Source of the DNA: Oikopleura dioica | Lineage: Eukaryota; Chordata; Appendicularia; Copelata; Oikopleuridae | Direction of reading: 5' to 3' | Assembly: GCA_907165135.1 (NCBI GenBank) | Contig: OU015568.1 | Span: 7,262,501-7,326,500, forward strand | Length of the DNA: 64,000 bases | Shown here: piece by piece, positions 45,195 to 54,996 of the stretch | Numbering within the stretch: the stretch's first letter is position 1 | Layout: each line of letters begins with the position of its first letter | Notes under the pieces: model-generated | The model's input: the letters and a program-made list of their open reading frames with translations, nothing else | Told to the model about the DNA's origin: nothing | Database searches by the model: none | Translations under genes and position numbers: made by a program

Positions 45195-46160
45195 ATGCAA
45201 AACCAAGTTGTTTTCAACCAACTCGGCGGTGCCTTCGTCCATGGTCGCCCCCTCGATCTGGAAACACGCGAGAAGATCGTCCAAATGTCTCAAATGGGAA
45301 TCCGCCGCTGCGTTATTTCTCGTGATCTGCGCGTTTCTATCGGCTCCGTTAGAAATATTCTCTCCCGCTTCAACAAAACTGGCCAAATCAAGCCTGGCGA
45401 GAAGAGAAGATCCAATGTCAGCAAGGAGCACGAATACCTGATCGTCGAGTACCGCAAGCAATTTGCCTGTGCCTGGGAAATACGAGAAGAAATGTTCAAA
45501 GAAGGCTTCCAGAAAGTCCCTTCCGTCGATCAAATCAAACGAGTGCTCCGCAAAAAAGGCTGCCCAGAAGAAGGCGACACCACCGACCCCGCTTCCGATC
45601 TCGATCTTTCCCCACCAACCAAGCCTCGTCGAGCTCCAACCAAATTCACTCAAGCTCAAGTCGACGCTTTCGAAGGCGCCTTTCTCAAAACCCACTATCC
45701 TGATGCCTGCGTCCGCGAAGAACTCTCGGTCCTCACCGGCATAGATATGAGTCGCATTCTAAACTGGTTCAAACACCGACGACGTCGCTACCGAAAAGAA
45801 TGCCCCGCACAGCAAGTCTCAAATCAGCCGATTCAAACTGCACCCTGCCCTTCAAATGCTCCAGCGGTTCCAACAATGGTGCCTTCTCCTCCTCCAATGG
45901 CCGATTCTCCACCAACCTCTTGGCTTCAAGAATTTATCGCTGAAACGATCGGTCCTCAACAATATTTTGACGTCCAGGAAGTCCACCAGCAAGGCAACTC
46001 TTCCGGCGGAAACAGCCCCAATGAATCTGGCTGCTACTATCCACCAGCTTCCGCTCCCGTTCCCGAAGCAGCCCAAGAGCAAATCTACAGCGCTCCAATC
46101 AATCCACCATTCGATTTTTTCAGCCCCGAAGACACCTTCCAGCAATACTTTACGCTATAA
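45195..46160 (+). CDS. Pax3/7-like paired-homeodomain protein, copy 1, divergent homeodomain
   Basis: Intronless, 321 residues. Paired domain at residues 8-125: NQLGGAFVHGRPL, IRRCVISRDLRVS and WEIREEMFKEG, ending IKRVLRKKG. The CVISR word is the Pax3/7 form. Homeodomain at 143-202. It keeps F8, F20, W48, F49, R52 and R53 but has K at position 50 and H at position 51 (NWFKHRRRRY). Pax proteins carry S50, and N51 is almost invariant in homeodomains, so DNA contacts should be altered or lost. Compared with copy 2 it lacks a few residues in the linker between the two paired subdomains. The tail is Pro/Gln/Ser-rich, ending QQYFTL. AATAAA at 46249-46254. Start chosen at MQNQVVF, shared with copy 2. 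Possibly active, possibly losing function. Confidence 0.85.
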   Translation: MQNQVVFNQLGGAFVHGRPLDLETREKIVQMSQMGIRRCVISRDLRVSIGSVRNILSRFNKTGQIKPGEKRRSNVSKEHEYLIVEYRKQFACAWEIREEMFKEGFQKVPSVDQIKRVLRKKGCPEEGDTTDPASDLDLSPPTKPRRAPTKFTQAQVDAFEGAFLKTHYPDACVREELSVLTGIDMSRILNWFKHRRRRYRKECPAQQVSNQPIQTAPCPSNAPAVPTMVPSPPPMADSPPTSWLQEFIAETIGPQQYFDVQEVHQQGNSSGGNSPNESGCYYPPASAPVPEAAQEQIYSAPINPPFDFFSPEDTFQQYFTL

Positions 46161-46248
46161 TTTTATTTTCAATTACATTCATTTTCGCTCTTTGTAAATT
46201 TTTTTTTCTTCTTAATTTTTTCTTGCACCAATTCTTACTTGTTTTTAT

Positions 46249-46254
46249 AATAAA
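46249..46254 (+). terminator. Poly(A) signal of Pax-like copy 1
   Basis: AATAAA 89 nt after the stop; the same signal follows copy 2. Confidence 0.45.
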
Positions 46255-46329
46255 ATCTTCAAAAATATTTCTTCTCAGCTTTTTTTTTATCAGACAAATT
46301 CTAACACAAATAATAAATCTCGTTTTAAA

Positions 46330-47690
46330 ATTCTTTTGATCTGAAATGCCAAAAATAACTGACACTTTGAGAATAAAAAAACGCTTTGCTTGTAATCCTC
46401 CTGAAATTGTACAGATGAGTACTCAATAAAAGAAAACAAATGAAAAAACAGGCCAGTCTTTCGTTCCTAATCAGTGATTAGTAATCACTATGTCAAAGTC
46501 TTAAACAGGTCAAGATCTCACGAGAACACGAGAAGTTCTACAGAAAAAGCTCCGAGAGGAAGAAAGAGACTGTTTACTCAAGTTGGCAGGGTTATCAGTG
46601 CATCCGAATGAGACCGTGGAGAAACGAAGAAAAAATACTGTTTGGAACAACTTTGGATTCGTCGGATTCTTCGGGAGCAGCACGGATCAGATTTATTGCA
46701 AGTTCTCCGCAGTTCATACTAGCCGCGTCTTTACAGAAATCTTTCGAGACCAAAAGAGAAGAAATGAGAGTCAAAACTTTTAACTTAAAAGTTTGTTCGA
46801 GCAGCTTCCTTTGCTCTTTTCAAGAAGTTTTTCAGCAAGACGAATCGAGTTTTCCAATAAATTGTGATCGACAACATAAGTTTTTGCTCTTTGATGCGCT
46901 AGAAATCTTTAACTTCTCTATACACGGGCGCGCGAGTAAGCGCTCAAAACACGGGGTCGGGAAAACCGACCACCAAGCATTATTCAGCCCTGCGCGGCGC
47001 GCTAAATCCGGAGTGTGAAAAATAGCGCCCACTATTTTGATCCCTCATTCATATTTCCGTCCAGGTAATAAGTTCAAAATAATACTGTTAGAAAGCTTGA
47101 ACACTCAGCTATTTACTCATATTATTATTAAGGAGAAAAAACCTGCAAATTTTTCGATAATGAGCTCGAAAGAGATCTGGTGCAAAGCGCCATCCCTCTT
47201 GAAAAATTTCACGAAACTTCGCAGAGTGGTTCGGTTTGTTCATATAACTTATATGATAAGTGCACATTGCAAAAATAAGGTCAAATGGATTGCCTCATTT
47301 GAAGTAACTGAGGGCCAAAGCCGCCGTGGTCGGTTTTTTCATATTCAACCCGCTTAGTCACCTTGGGATGATCCCAATGGGATCCCTGACTTCGATGATC
47401 ATCATCAACAAGCTGAGCCTGGAACATGGCACAAGCGCTCAAAACAGCGTTTTCAAACTCATCAGTGATCTCGTGATCCGGACGCAGTATTTTACAAAGT
47501 TGGCCTTGAATACCTTCAGTCATCATCGCGCATCTGTTTTCTTCGTGATTTTCAGAAACGCGTTTTACAAATCTATTCAGAGCAGCGAGGAACTCCCAGG
47601 TGCTCGTTTAGTTATCATACTTAAAACTTCTAAAAGCGGGAATTTCTCCAATAAAATCTCCATCAAAGTTCACGCTGTTCTAATCTAATT
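46330..47690. pseudogene. Block 2 debris: fragments of the 42805 gene and ARMC6 exons
   Basis: Positions 46527-46660 repeat codons of the 42805 gene. Positions 46660-46910 match ARMC6 exon 3 (51410-51640), and 47350-47640 match ARMC6 exon 2 (51665-51930, with MTEGIQGQLCKILRPDHEI on the minus strand). About 430 bp of unrelated sequence (46915-47345) separates the two ARMC6 pieces where the functional gene has only a short intron. No full frame survives. Confidence 0.75.
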
Positions 47691-47711
47691 TTAGTCCAGC
47701 TGTGTTATGAT

Positions 47712-48154
47712 TAGGGTGGCACGCAAAAAAAATCAACTTTTGCATTAAATATCGTATAGGGATCATTTTCGGATATAATATAATCTTGCCGCCGAAAATT
47801 CCAAATCTGAAAGAAAAAATTTTTTGTGACCTCAGAAAGTACTTTTTTTATATTTATATTTTATAGTTATCGGTCGATTAGTACTCGACAACTGTGATGA
47901 CCAAAACATTTTCTTTTTGATTCTGACTAAATCGAGTGCGCTCTTTTCAATGGTGAGCTTCGTTTTTCTCTATCTTCGGTTGCTCAAAATATTGATTTTT
48001 TAGTACTTTTGGAGGCTAGAAAATAGTACTTTTTTTCAAAATTTTGAAAAAAAAATTTTAGGCTCGTTCAGACACTCTGATATCTCGAACATATCCAAAA
48101 ATGAGATATCTAGATCTTTTACATCAAAAGCTGATTTTTTTGCGCGCCACCCTA
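47712..48154. mobile_element. hAT-like MITE inserted in duplication block 2
   Basis: The element is 443 bp. Ends are TAGGGTGGCACGCAAAAAAA on the left and TTTTTTTGCGCGCCACCCTA on the right. It is flanked by the 8-bp direct repeat GTTATGAT (47704-47711, 48155-48162). Block 1 has the uninterrupted target at about 44350, so the insertion came after the duplication. No ORF. Confidence 0.85.
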
Positions 48155-48162
48155 GTTATGAT

Positions 48163-48600
48163 CTTCTCTTCCGTTTGAAAAGTCTTTTCTCATCATCCAG
48201 CTGATCTCTAATTATTTTTCATCTTTTCCCAGCTGATCTTCAGACTCTGTCGGCGCAATTACATCTGTTTCTTCGTTGTCTCAAAAAGCAAATTCCAATC
48301 GGAAGAGCTGGCTCTAGGATCCTGGCGAGCGGGAAGGGTCTCGTCAGTTTCACTTCAAACATGGACAATCGAATACTCGCCGTATCTTCACTATTAAAAA
48401 TGTTTTCAAGGATGTTCTTAATCAGCGTATTTAGGATCAGTGGGATGAAGGTTGACCTGAGCTCGCATTTCTACCTTCTTCATTTTCACTATAAACAAGA
48501 ACGCGGGCAACATCCCAGGCTTCCATCAGATGATCTTCTTCAATGTCGGCTACTTCTGGTTAACCGCATGGGAGAGATCGTGGGATAGAGGCGCTGTTAC
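48163..48600 (-). pseudogene. TAF5-derived fragment, block 2
   Basis: Close copy of 44355-44815, which is itself derived from TAF5 3' and 5' pieces. Contains the same scrambled joint and no usable frame. Confidence 0.65.
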
Positions 48601-49029
48601 AGAAGGTGTATTCCACTGCATTTAAGAAAAATACTGGTCGGATCGACTTGAAAATTTCAGTCAATTCTAATTCTGGACTGTAGATTTTAAATCTGCTTAC
48701 AAAAATAAGATTAAACTTTAAGAAGATGCTATTTTTTGGAAAAATAACTTATTTTTCAAATGAGTCTCGAACCAGAATTATCATAATAAAATGGACAAAA
48801 TCTCTTCTCTCTTACAAAAGTGTGGAACTTCTTGGAAAACGAATCTTACTGATTATCATCTGATCATCTTCTTGCGTAAAAACTCCACAGGAGCTCAGTC
48901 TCAGTGGGACATGCGCCCAAGAAACGCCCTCTTTTGGCGATGACTGTTCGCCCCTCGAACCTCTCGCGCGCCCTTTTCGAACTCGCTCTGGGCTTGGCCT
49001 GGGAAACGTCTCTTTATCAAAACATCAAA

Positions 49030-50373
49030 ATGCAAAACCAAGTTGTTTTCAACCAACTCGGCGGTGCCTTCGTCAATGGTAGCCCCCTCCCCCTGGAAAC
49101 TCGCGAGAAGATCGTCCAAATGTCTCAAATGGGAATACGCCCCTGCGTCATTTCTCGTGATCTGCGCGTTTCTAACGGCACCGTCTCCAATATTCTCTCC
49201 TGCTTCAACAAAACTGGCCAAATCAAGGCTTCAAGAAACGTTTCCGGCGGCTCGAAGAGAAGATCCAATATCAGCAAGGAGCACGAATACCTGATCGTCG
49301 AGTACCGCAAGCAATTTGCCTACGCCTGGGAAATACGAGAAGAAATGGTCAAAGAAGGCTTCCAAAAAGCCCCTTCCGTCTATCAAATCAAACGAGTGCT
49401 CCGCCAAAAAGGCTGCCCAGAAGAAGGCGACACCCCCGACCCCGCTTCCGATCTCGATCTTTTCCGACCAAAGGCTCGTCAAGCTCGAACCAAATTCACT
49501 CAAGCTCAAGTCGACACTCTCGAAGGCGCCTTCCTCAAAACCCACCATCCCGATGTCTGCGTACGAGAAGAACTCTCCGTACTCACCGGCATAAATACGA
49601 CTCACATTCGAGAGTGGTTCTCCAACCGACGAGCTCGCTACCGAAGACAGTACCGAGACGCGCAGCAACTCTCAAATCAGCCGATTCAAACTGCACCCTG
49701 CCCTTCAAATGCTCCAGCGGTTCAAACAACGGTGCTTTCTCCTTCTCCAATGGCCGATTCTCCACCAACCAAGCCTCGTCGAACTCGATCCAAATTCACT
49801 CAAGCTCAAGTCGACGCTCTCGAAGGCGCCTTCCTCAAAACCCACCATCCCGATGTCTGCGTCCGCGAAGAACTCTCCGTCCTCACCGGCATAGATATGT
49901 TTCGCATTCGGCAGTGGTTCTCCAACCGACGACGTCGCTACCGAAATGAATGCCCCGCGCAGCAAGTCTCGAACCAGCCGATTCAAACTGCACTCTGCCC
50001 TTCAAATGCTCCAACGGTTCCAACAATGGTGCCTTCTCCTTCTCCCACCGATTCTCCACCAACTTCTTGCCCTCAAGAATTCAACGCTGGAATGACTGCT
50101 CACGACGCTCAGTTCATGCAAGAATCCGACGCCACTCAACAAGCCCAGATTTACCAGAACATCGGTCCTCAACAATATTTTGACGTCCAGGAAATCCACC
50201 AGCAAGCCAACTCTTCCGGCGGAAACAGCCCCAATGAATCTGGCTGCTACTCTCCACTAGCTTCCGCTCCCGTTCCCGAAGCAGCCCAAGAGCAAATCTA
50301 CAGCGTTCCAATCAATCCACCATCCGTTTCTTTCAGCCCCGAAGACAGCTTCCAGCAATACTTTATGCTCTAA
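49030..50373 (+). CDS. Pax3/7-like protein, copy 2, with two tandem homeodomains
   Basis: Intronless, 447 residues. Paired domain at residues 8-131 (NQLGGAFVNGSPL, IRPCVISRDLRVS, SGGSKRRS linker, WEIREEMVKEG). Two homeodomains follow, at about 148-207 and 248-307. Both keep F8, L16, F20 and WFSNRR, so they have the Pax-type S50 and the invariant N51. They are separated by a Pro/Ser/Gln linker that is itself repeated after the second homeodomain, so one 300-nt unit (homeodomain plus linker) is present twice with near-identical DNA over the first 100 bp. The tail is Gln/Ser/Pro-rich, ending QQYFML. The frame is open up to 48904, but the start at 49030 is preferred because the homology with copy 1 begins there and copy 1 has an indel upstream. 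AATAAA at 50452-50457. Expected to be a nuclear transcription factor. Confidence 0.9.
   Translation: MQNQVVFNQLGGAFVNGSPLPLETREKIVQMSQMGIRPCVISRDLRVSNGTVSNILSCFNKTGQIKASRNVSGGSKRRSNISKEHEYLIVEYRKQFAYAWEIREEMVKEGFQKAPSVYQIKRVLRQKGCPEEGDTPDPASDLDLFRPKARQARTKFTQAQVDTLEGAFLKTHHPDVCVREELSVLTGINTTHIREWFSNRRARYRRQYRDAQQLSNQPIQTAPCPSNAPAVQTTVLSPSPMADSPPTKPRRTRSKFTQAQVDALEGAFLKTHHPDVCVREELSVLTGIDMFRIRQWFSNRRRRYRNECPAQQVSNQPIQTALCPSNAPTVPTMVPSPSPTDSPPTSCPQEFNAGMTAHDAQFMQESDATQQAQIYQNIGPQQYFDVQEIHQQANSSGGNSPNESGCYSPLASAPVPEAAQEQIYSVPINPPSVSFSPEDSFQQYFML
49471..50060 (+). repeat. Tandem 300-bp homeodomain-plus-linker repeat
   Basis: Unit 1 starts at 49471 and unit 2 at 49771. The 300-bp period keeps the reading frame (100 codons). 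Identity is highest in homeodomain helices 1-2 (for example CTCAAAACCCACCATCCCGA in both) and lower in helix 3 and the linker. Confidence 0.9.
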
Positions 50374-50451
50374 TTTAACCTTCTAATTTATTTTCCTCTC
50401 ATTTTCGCTCTCTGTAAATTTCTTCTTGCACCGATTTTTACTTGTTTTTAT

Positions 50452-50457
50452 AATAAA
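50452..50457 (+). terminator. Poly(A) signal of Pax-like copy 2
   Basis: AATAAA 79 nt after the stop. Confidence 0.45.
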
Positions 50458-50494
50458 ATCTTCAAAAATATTTCTTCTCAGTTTTTTTTATCAG

Positions 50495-50720
50495 ACAAAT
50501 TATGAAAATAGAAGAAAAGCCAAATTAGATGATCGAATATATCGAGGCTTTGCGCGTGCAAAACAGTTTTTTTCATTTTGCTCGAAAGTAAAATATCACT
50601 GCTGCTAAAGTAATTCGTTTTTTTTTCTGAAACAGGAAGAGAGAAACAAAATCCAATCTTCCACTTTTAATTATAAGAACAATTAATACGCTTTATTAGT
50701 CTCAAAAAGACAGGAATGAT
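50495..50720. pseudogene. Block 3 remnant of the 42805 gene
   Basis: About 60 bp carry codons of the 42805 gene (AAATTAGATGATCGAAT), followed by a 3' flank ending AATACGCTTTATTAG that matches 43300-43315. The rest of the gene is absent. Confidence 0.55.
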
Positions 50721-50811
50721 TAGAATAGAAAAATATATATCAATAAATTGTGAAGTGAAATACAGTGAACTGGTTCAAACAGAAATCTAAGTTATCCGTG
50801 AAGTGAAAATT

Positions 50812-52441
50812 TTAAGAAATGTCCATGGCTTTGAGTCTGTCAGTTGTTCCATGCTCGAGTTTCTTCCCGCTCCCAGTCCAAATGCACTTGAGGGCGACTT
50901 CGCAGCCAAGATCTCGGAGGCAGGCTTTCGCTTCGTCCAGTTTGTGGGCTTGAAGGGCGGCGTTTGCGATGCTTTCAATGTGAAGTTCGAGGAATGGTTT
51001 TCGCAATTCTGGAGCGCGGACAACGCAGTTTCGAACTGCCATCAGTCCTGAAAGGAGTCAAGTTACTGCTTTTTCCGAAGGATGTACCTGCTCTTGTGAT
51101 AGATTTTGATTTACTATGCGCGTTGATAGCACTAACTACAGCTTCAGCGCCATTCATTTTGATGATTTCCTTGGCGCACTCTGGGTTTCTCAATGTCAAG
51201 GCAGTAACGGAGCTAGAAAGATTCATGTCATAATTTGTTAAAATCAAAATCTAACCGAAGAGCAGCTAGGGCAACGCCTGGCTGGGAAAAGTGCCTCATA
51301 AGAGCGCCAATGACATCTTCATGAACTTTGAGCTGAGTGACCATTTTGTGCTTGACCTCGTCATTTCCGATCAGAGCTTTGATCAGATTCAGACACGCCT
51401 TGACTCTATCAGATTCTTCTGGAGCAGCACGGATCAGGTTTATTGCAAGTTCCCCACAGTTCATACTAGCCGCGTCCTTACAGAAATCGTTCGAGACCAA
51501 CAAAGAAGAAATGAGAGTCAAAAGTTTATTCGAGCAGCTTCCTTTGCTCTTTTCAAGAAGTTGTTCAGCAAGACGAATCGAGTTTTCTAGTAAATTGTGA
51601 TCGACAACATATGCTTTCGCTCTTTGATGCGCTAGAAATTTTTAATATTCATATTCAACCCTCTCAATTACCTTGGGATCCTTGACTTCGATGATCATCA
51701 TCAACAAGCTGAGCCTGGAACATGGCACAAGCGCTCAAAACAGCGCTTTCAAACTCATCAGTGATCTCGTGATCTGGACGCAGTATTTTACAAAGTTGGC
51801 CTTGAATACCTTCTGTCATCATCGCGCATCTATTTTCTTCGTGATTTTCAGAAACGCGTTTTACAAGTCTAGCCAGAGCAGCGATGAACTCCCAGGTGCT
51901 CGCTTTATCTTCAAGCTTTCCCCAATTTTCGGCCATTTTGCTTATTTCGAACATCATAAACGAGTTAATCCAATCGGGTTGTCCACGAATGATGACAGAC
52001 AATCCACGAATGAGAATAGTCTTTTCTCCACCTTCGGCAGTTTTTATTCTATCCATAATTTTCTGATGCGCTTTGTAAAAATCAGTAGCGTAGTGTCTGG
52101 GCTCAAAGTCCTTGCATTCTTTTTGAAGATCTTCAAGAGCTTCTTTTGATGGTGAAGCAAGAAAGTTGTCGATTAAATGTAGGATCAAGTGACGGCCGTC
52201 TTCTTCGACGTTTTTCTTGATGACAAAGTAGAGATTTCCTCCTTGCACTTTGCACGTATCTTTTGATGGGTTTAAATACTTTCAAGCAAAAGATAAACTC
52301 TTTCTCAATTCAACCCCTTCCTATGGCATCTTGAACAGCTTCATCAGCATCTAATCCCAAATCGTCAATATTTTCTTTCACGTACGCATCAAATGTCTCC
52401 TGCTTTATATTCAGGACAACTTTTACTTGATCCTCGGCCAT
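50812..52441 (-). CDS. armc6: Armadillo repeat-containing protein 6
   Basis: Armadillo-repeat protein of uncertain molecular role, conserved in animals. Exon 1 (52441-52315) opens MAEDQVKVV and has the family start QETFDAYVKENIDDLGL. Exon 2 (52241-51672) and exon 3 (about 51633-51258) carry repeats with ENRCAMMTEGIQGQL and VCNDFCKDAAS-like helices, and two further small-intron exons follow. The C-terminus LRDLGCEVALKCIWTG is the ARMC6 signature. All junctions I traced keep phase. The ATG lies 56 nt after the TAF5 stop, behind a TTCTTATTTAG acceptor, so it is the third cistron of PARP16-TAF5-ARMC6. Fragments of this gene litter 43.8-47.7 kb. Confidence 0.9.
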
Positions 52442-52497
52442 TCTAAATAAGAAGCAAGTAAAATCTTGAGTTTTGAACGGAACTTTGAGTAACTCTT

Positions 52498-54967
52498 TCA
52501 TCTCGAAAACGGTCCGGCAGCTAAAAGTACATTGCGGCGAGAATATTGCAATTGACAGATTGGTGAACGCTTCGTTCGGTAGGGTTGGTGGTATCGGTAG
52601 TTTTTCGCGAAACCAGTGGCAGTTGTCGAAACTAAAAAATGGGATGAACGTTGATCTGAGATCGCATTTCTACCTTCTTCATTTTCACTATCAACAAGAA
52701 CTCGGGCAACATCCCAGCTGATGATTTCTCCTTTGATAGTGCCGGCAGTGAGTACGGATCCGCAGCGCGAAAATGTCAGGGCGGTGATATGTTGATGTTG
52801 CACGGGAAGTTTAACAGTTCCCTAATGAGATTAGCTTTCAGTACTTAATTTGACGACTTTAACCTTTTGTTCATCGATTGAAAATCGCGCAACGAGAATC
52901 TCATCAGATTTGGTTGACTTTGACAAGTCCCAGAAAAGAACGTGGCCTCCAATATCCGCTGTGGCCAAGTATTTTCCGCCTTTGAGAATAAAATTAAAAT
53001 TCATTCTAGAGAAGAAAGACTCTTACAAGCACCGGACCAGGAAACTGTAGAAAGGCTGGAACGATGGCCAGTCAGTTGACGAACGCATTTTCCATCGAGA
53101 AGGTCCCAGATTCGGATACAGCGGTCTTCGCCGCCAGTAGCGATGTAATTTCCATTCGGGTGGAATCGGCAAACGGTAACGTCGGAATAATGACCTGCCA
53201 TCATGCGGACTGGGCTTTCTTTGTCAGTCACCCAAACGCTAGGAATTACAAGTTTTCAATCCAACTTGAGTAAGATAATACCGAAGCGATCTATCCATAC
53301 CAGCCGAGCAAAAGTAGTGTCCATAGGGACTAAAGTGAACATCCCAAATGGGCCACATATGTCCTCTATGAACAATCACACAAGTATACACTAGAAGTGA
53401 CCATAGCCTGACTGTGCCATCTTCTCCGCCACTGACCAAAAAGTCCTTTCTCGGAGAAATAGAAACGCCATAGACAGCGCCCGTATGGCCGAGGAGTTTT
53501 CGCGTGGCAGCTTCAGATACTTGAAGAATATTATCGAGCTCAAGGCGATCTTTGTCAAGCATTTCTAGTTGAGGAAGACTTTTGATTTCGCGCAGGTTGT
53601 CGTTGCCGATTGCGTTGACTCTGATACAGCCGTCTTCGAAGCCAGCGGCGAGCACAGTTGAGTCGTCAGAAATTGTGATCGAAGCTGGAAGGCAATCGGG
53701 ATCAGAGTTTAAAACAGAGTAGAATACGCAGCTCAATTTTTGATCCCCTTCAAATGTGATTCACAATTTTCATATACAGAACTCTTACCGGTTAGTTTAA
53801 CGCGATATTCAAGGTCTTTGTAGTACGAAAGCCAATCTGCTTTATCCCCAGCGGTCAGTAGATGTTCCTGAAGTCCAAGAAGCGGAACCCGAGTTGGGTT
53901 GGGTGCATTGGCATCATTTTTTGTCTTTCTCAAGGTTGGAGCTCGAGCTTTTTTCTTCTTTTTGGGCTCGTCTTCCATCAGATCATCTTCTTCTATGTCG
54001 GCAACTTCTGGTTGACGAAGTAAACCAAGTTGGATTTTTGACTAAAAAGATGAATTTCAACCGCAGAGTAGAGCCACCGTTCTTACCTTGTTGGCATCTC
54101 TTTTGCTTCGCCTAACAAGCCTCCGGAAACAGCATCAATCTGCTCTCGCGTTCTCGGAAGCCCGTCAAATTGATCAATGAAGAGATGATCTTCGAGAATA
54201 TCGATTAGCACTTGAATATTTCTATCGTTGATATGTCTCTTCAAACTCAGCAGAGAATCACGAGTCATTCGAATAATAAAATGACGGACTTTGAAAGTAG
54301 TTATCACATCGTTTTGCGCCAGTTGCTTCTTATTTGTAACTGTAGCAAGGCGTCTGATATCTTCAATATATGGAGAGTCTTCGCCAAAGCCCTTGGCGAA
54401 TTCGTTGTAGAAATTGCGACCTTCAATTTCGTAGTTGTTTACTAGCAGTTTTATGTAAATGTGAGCAAAGCAAGGAAACAGCAGTTGTGAAAGCTCAGCG
54501 CGACTCGAATCTTTTCAAGAGTTTGAAAACGAGATCTTCCAAATGATCAGAAATCGAGAAGAAAAACCCTTTCCTAATGATTGATCAACGAATCTCTGCA
54601 GCGCAACATAAGCTTCTTTATACGAGTCTTTATCGGTTTTTGATTCATATTGTCCAAGAACTTGTCTCACATCCGTCTCGATCGTCAAATCTTTTATATC
54701 GTCCTTGTTGATTCCAGTTTCTCGCTCAAGCGCGCCCAGAGCAAAAGTAAGCCCGTGATCTCCAAGTAGTTTCATGATGGATGCGATTTCACGCTTTTCT
54801 TGTGCATTTTTAGGTTCTTTTCTACTGAACTCTTCCGCTTGTGCAGGCTCGAATCCGATTTCTTCAACATCTCTTCCGGTTTCTTCCGGTACCGGAGCAG
54901 CTGGAGCTTCTTCTTTTAACTCCGGAGACTCAACTAGCTCCGGTTTTGGGAGCTCTTCCATATCCAT
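52498..54967 (-). CDS. taf5: TFIID subunit 5 (TAF5)
   Basis: WD40 scaffold subunit of the general transcription factor TFIID. The first exon has an acidic Pro-rich N-terminus. The TAF5 N-terminal helical domain follows: SYKEAYVALQRFVDQS, then after an intron AELSQLLFPCFAHIYIKLL, GRNFYNEFAKGFGED, and FIIRMTRDSLLSLKRH. The C-terminal beta-propeller shows repeated WD units such as GHTGAVYGVSISPRKDFLVS, GGEDGTVRLWSLL and GGEDRCIRIWDLLDGKCV. The last exon ends SRRNVLLAAGPFSR, the family's C-terminus. Exons are separated by short introns. The start is 29 nt after the PARP16 stop, with a CTTCAATTTAG acceptor one base before the ATG. Confidence 0.93.
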
Positions 54968-54996
54968 ACTAAATTGAAGAAAGTTTCCAAGAGAAT

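Noticed and set aside
45208-45744. Alternative-frame ORFs over the Pax genes (also 45189-45695, 49231-49668, 49614-49949)
   Set aside because: Shadows of the paired and homeodomain coding sequence caused by its GC-rich codon use.
48904-49029. N-terminal extension of Pax-like copy 2
   Set aside because: The frame is open, but the corresponding part of copy 1 has an indel and a stop, and family similarity starts at MQNQVVF.
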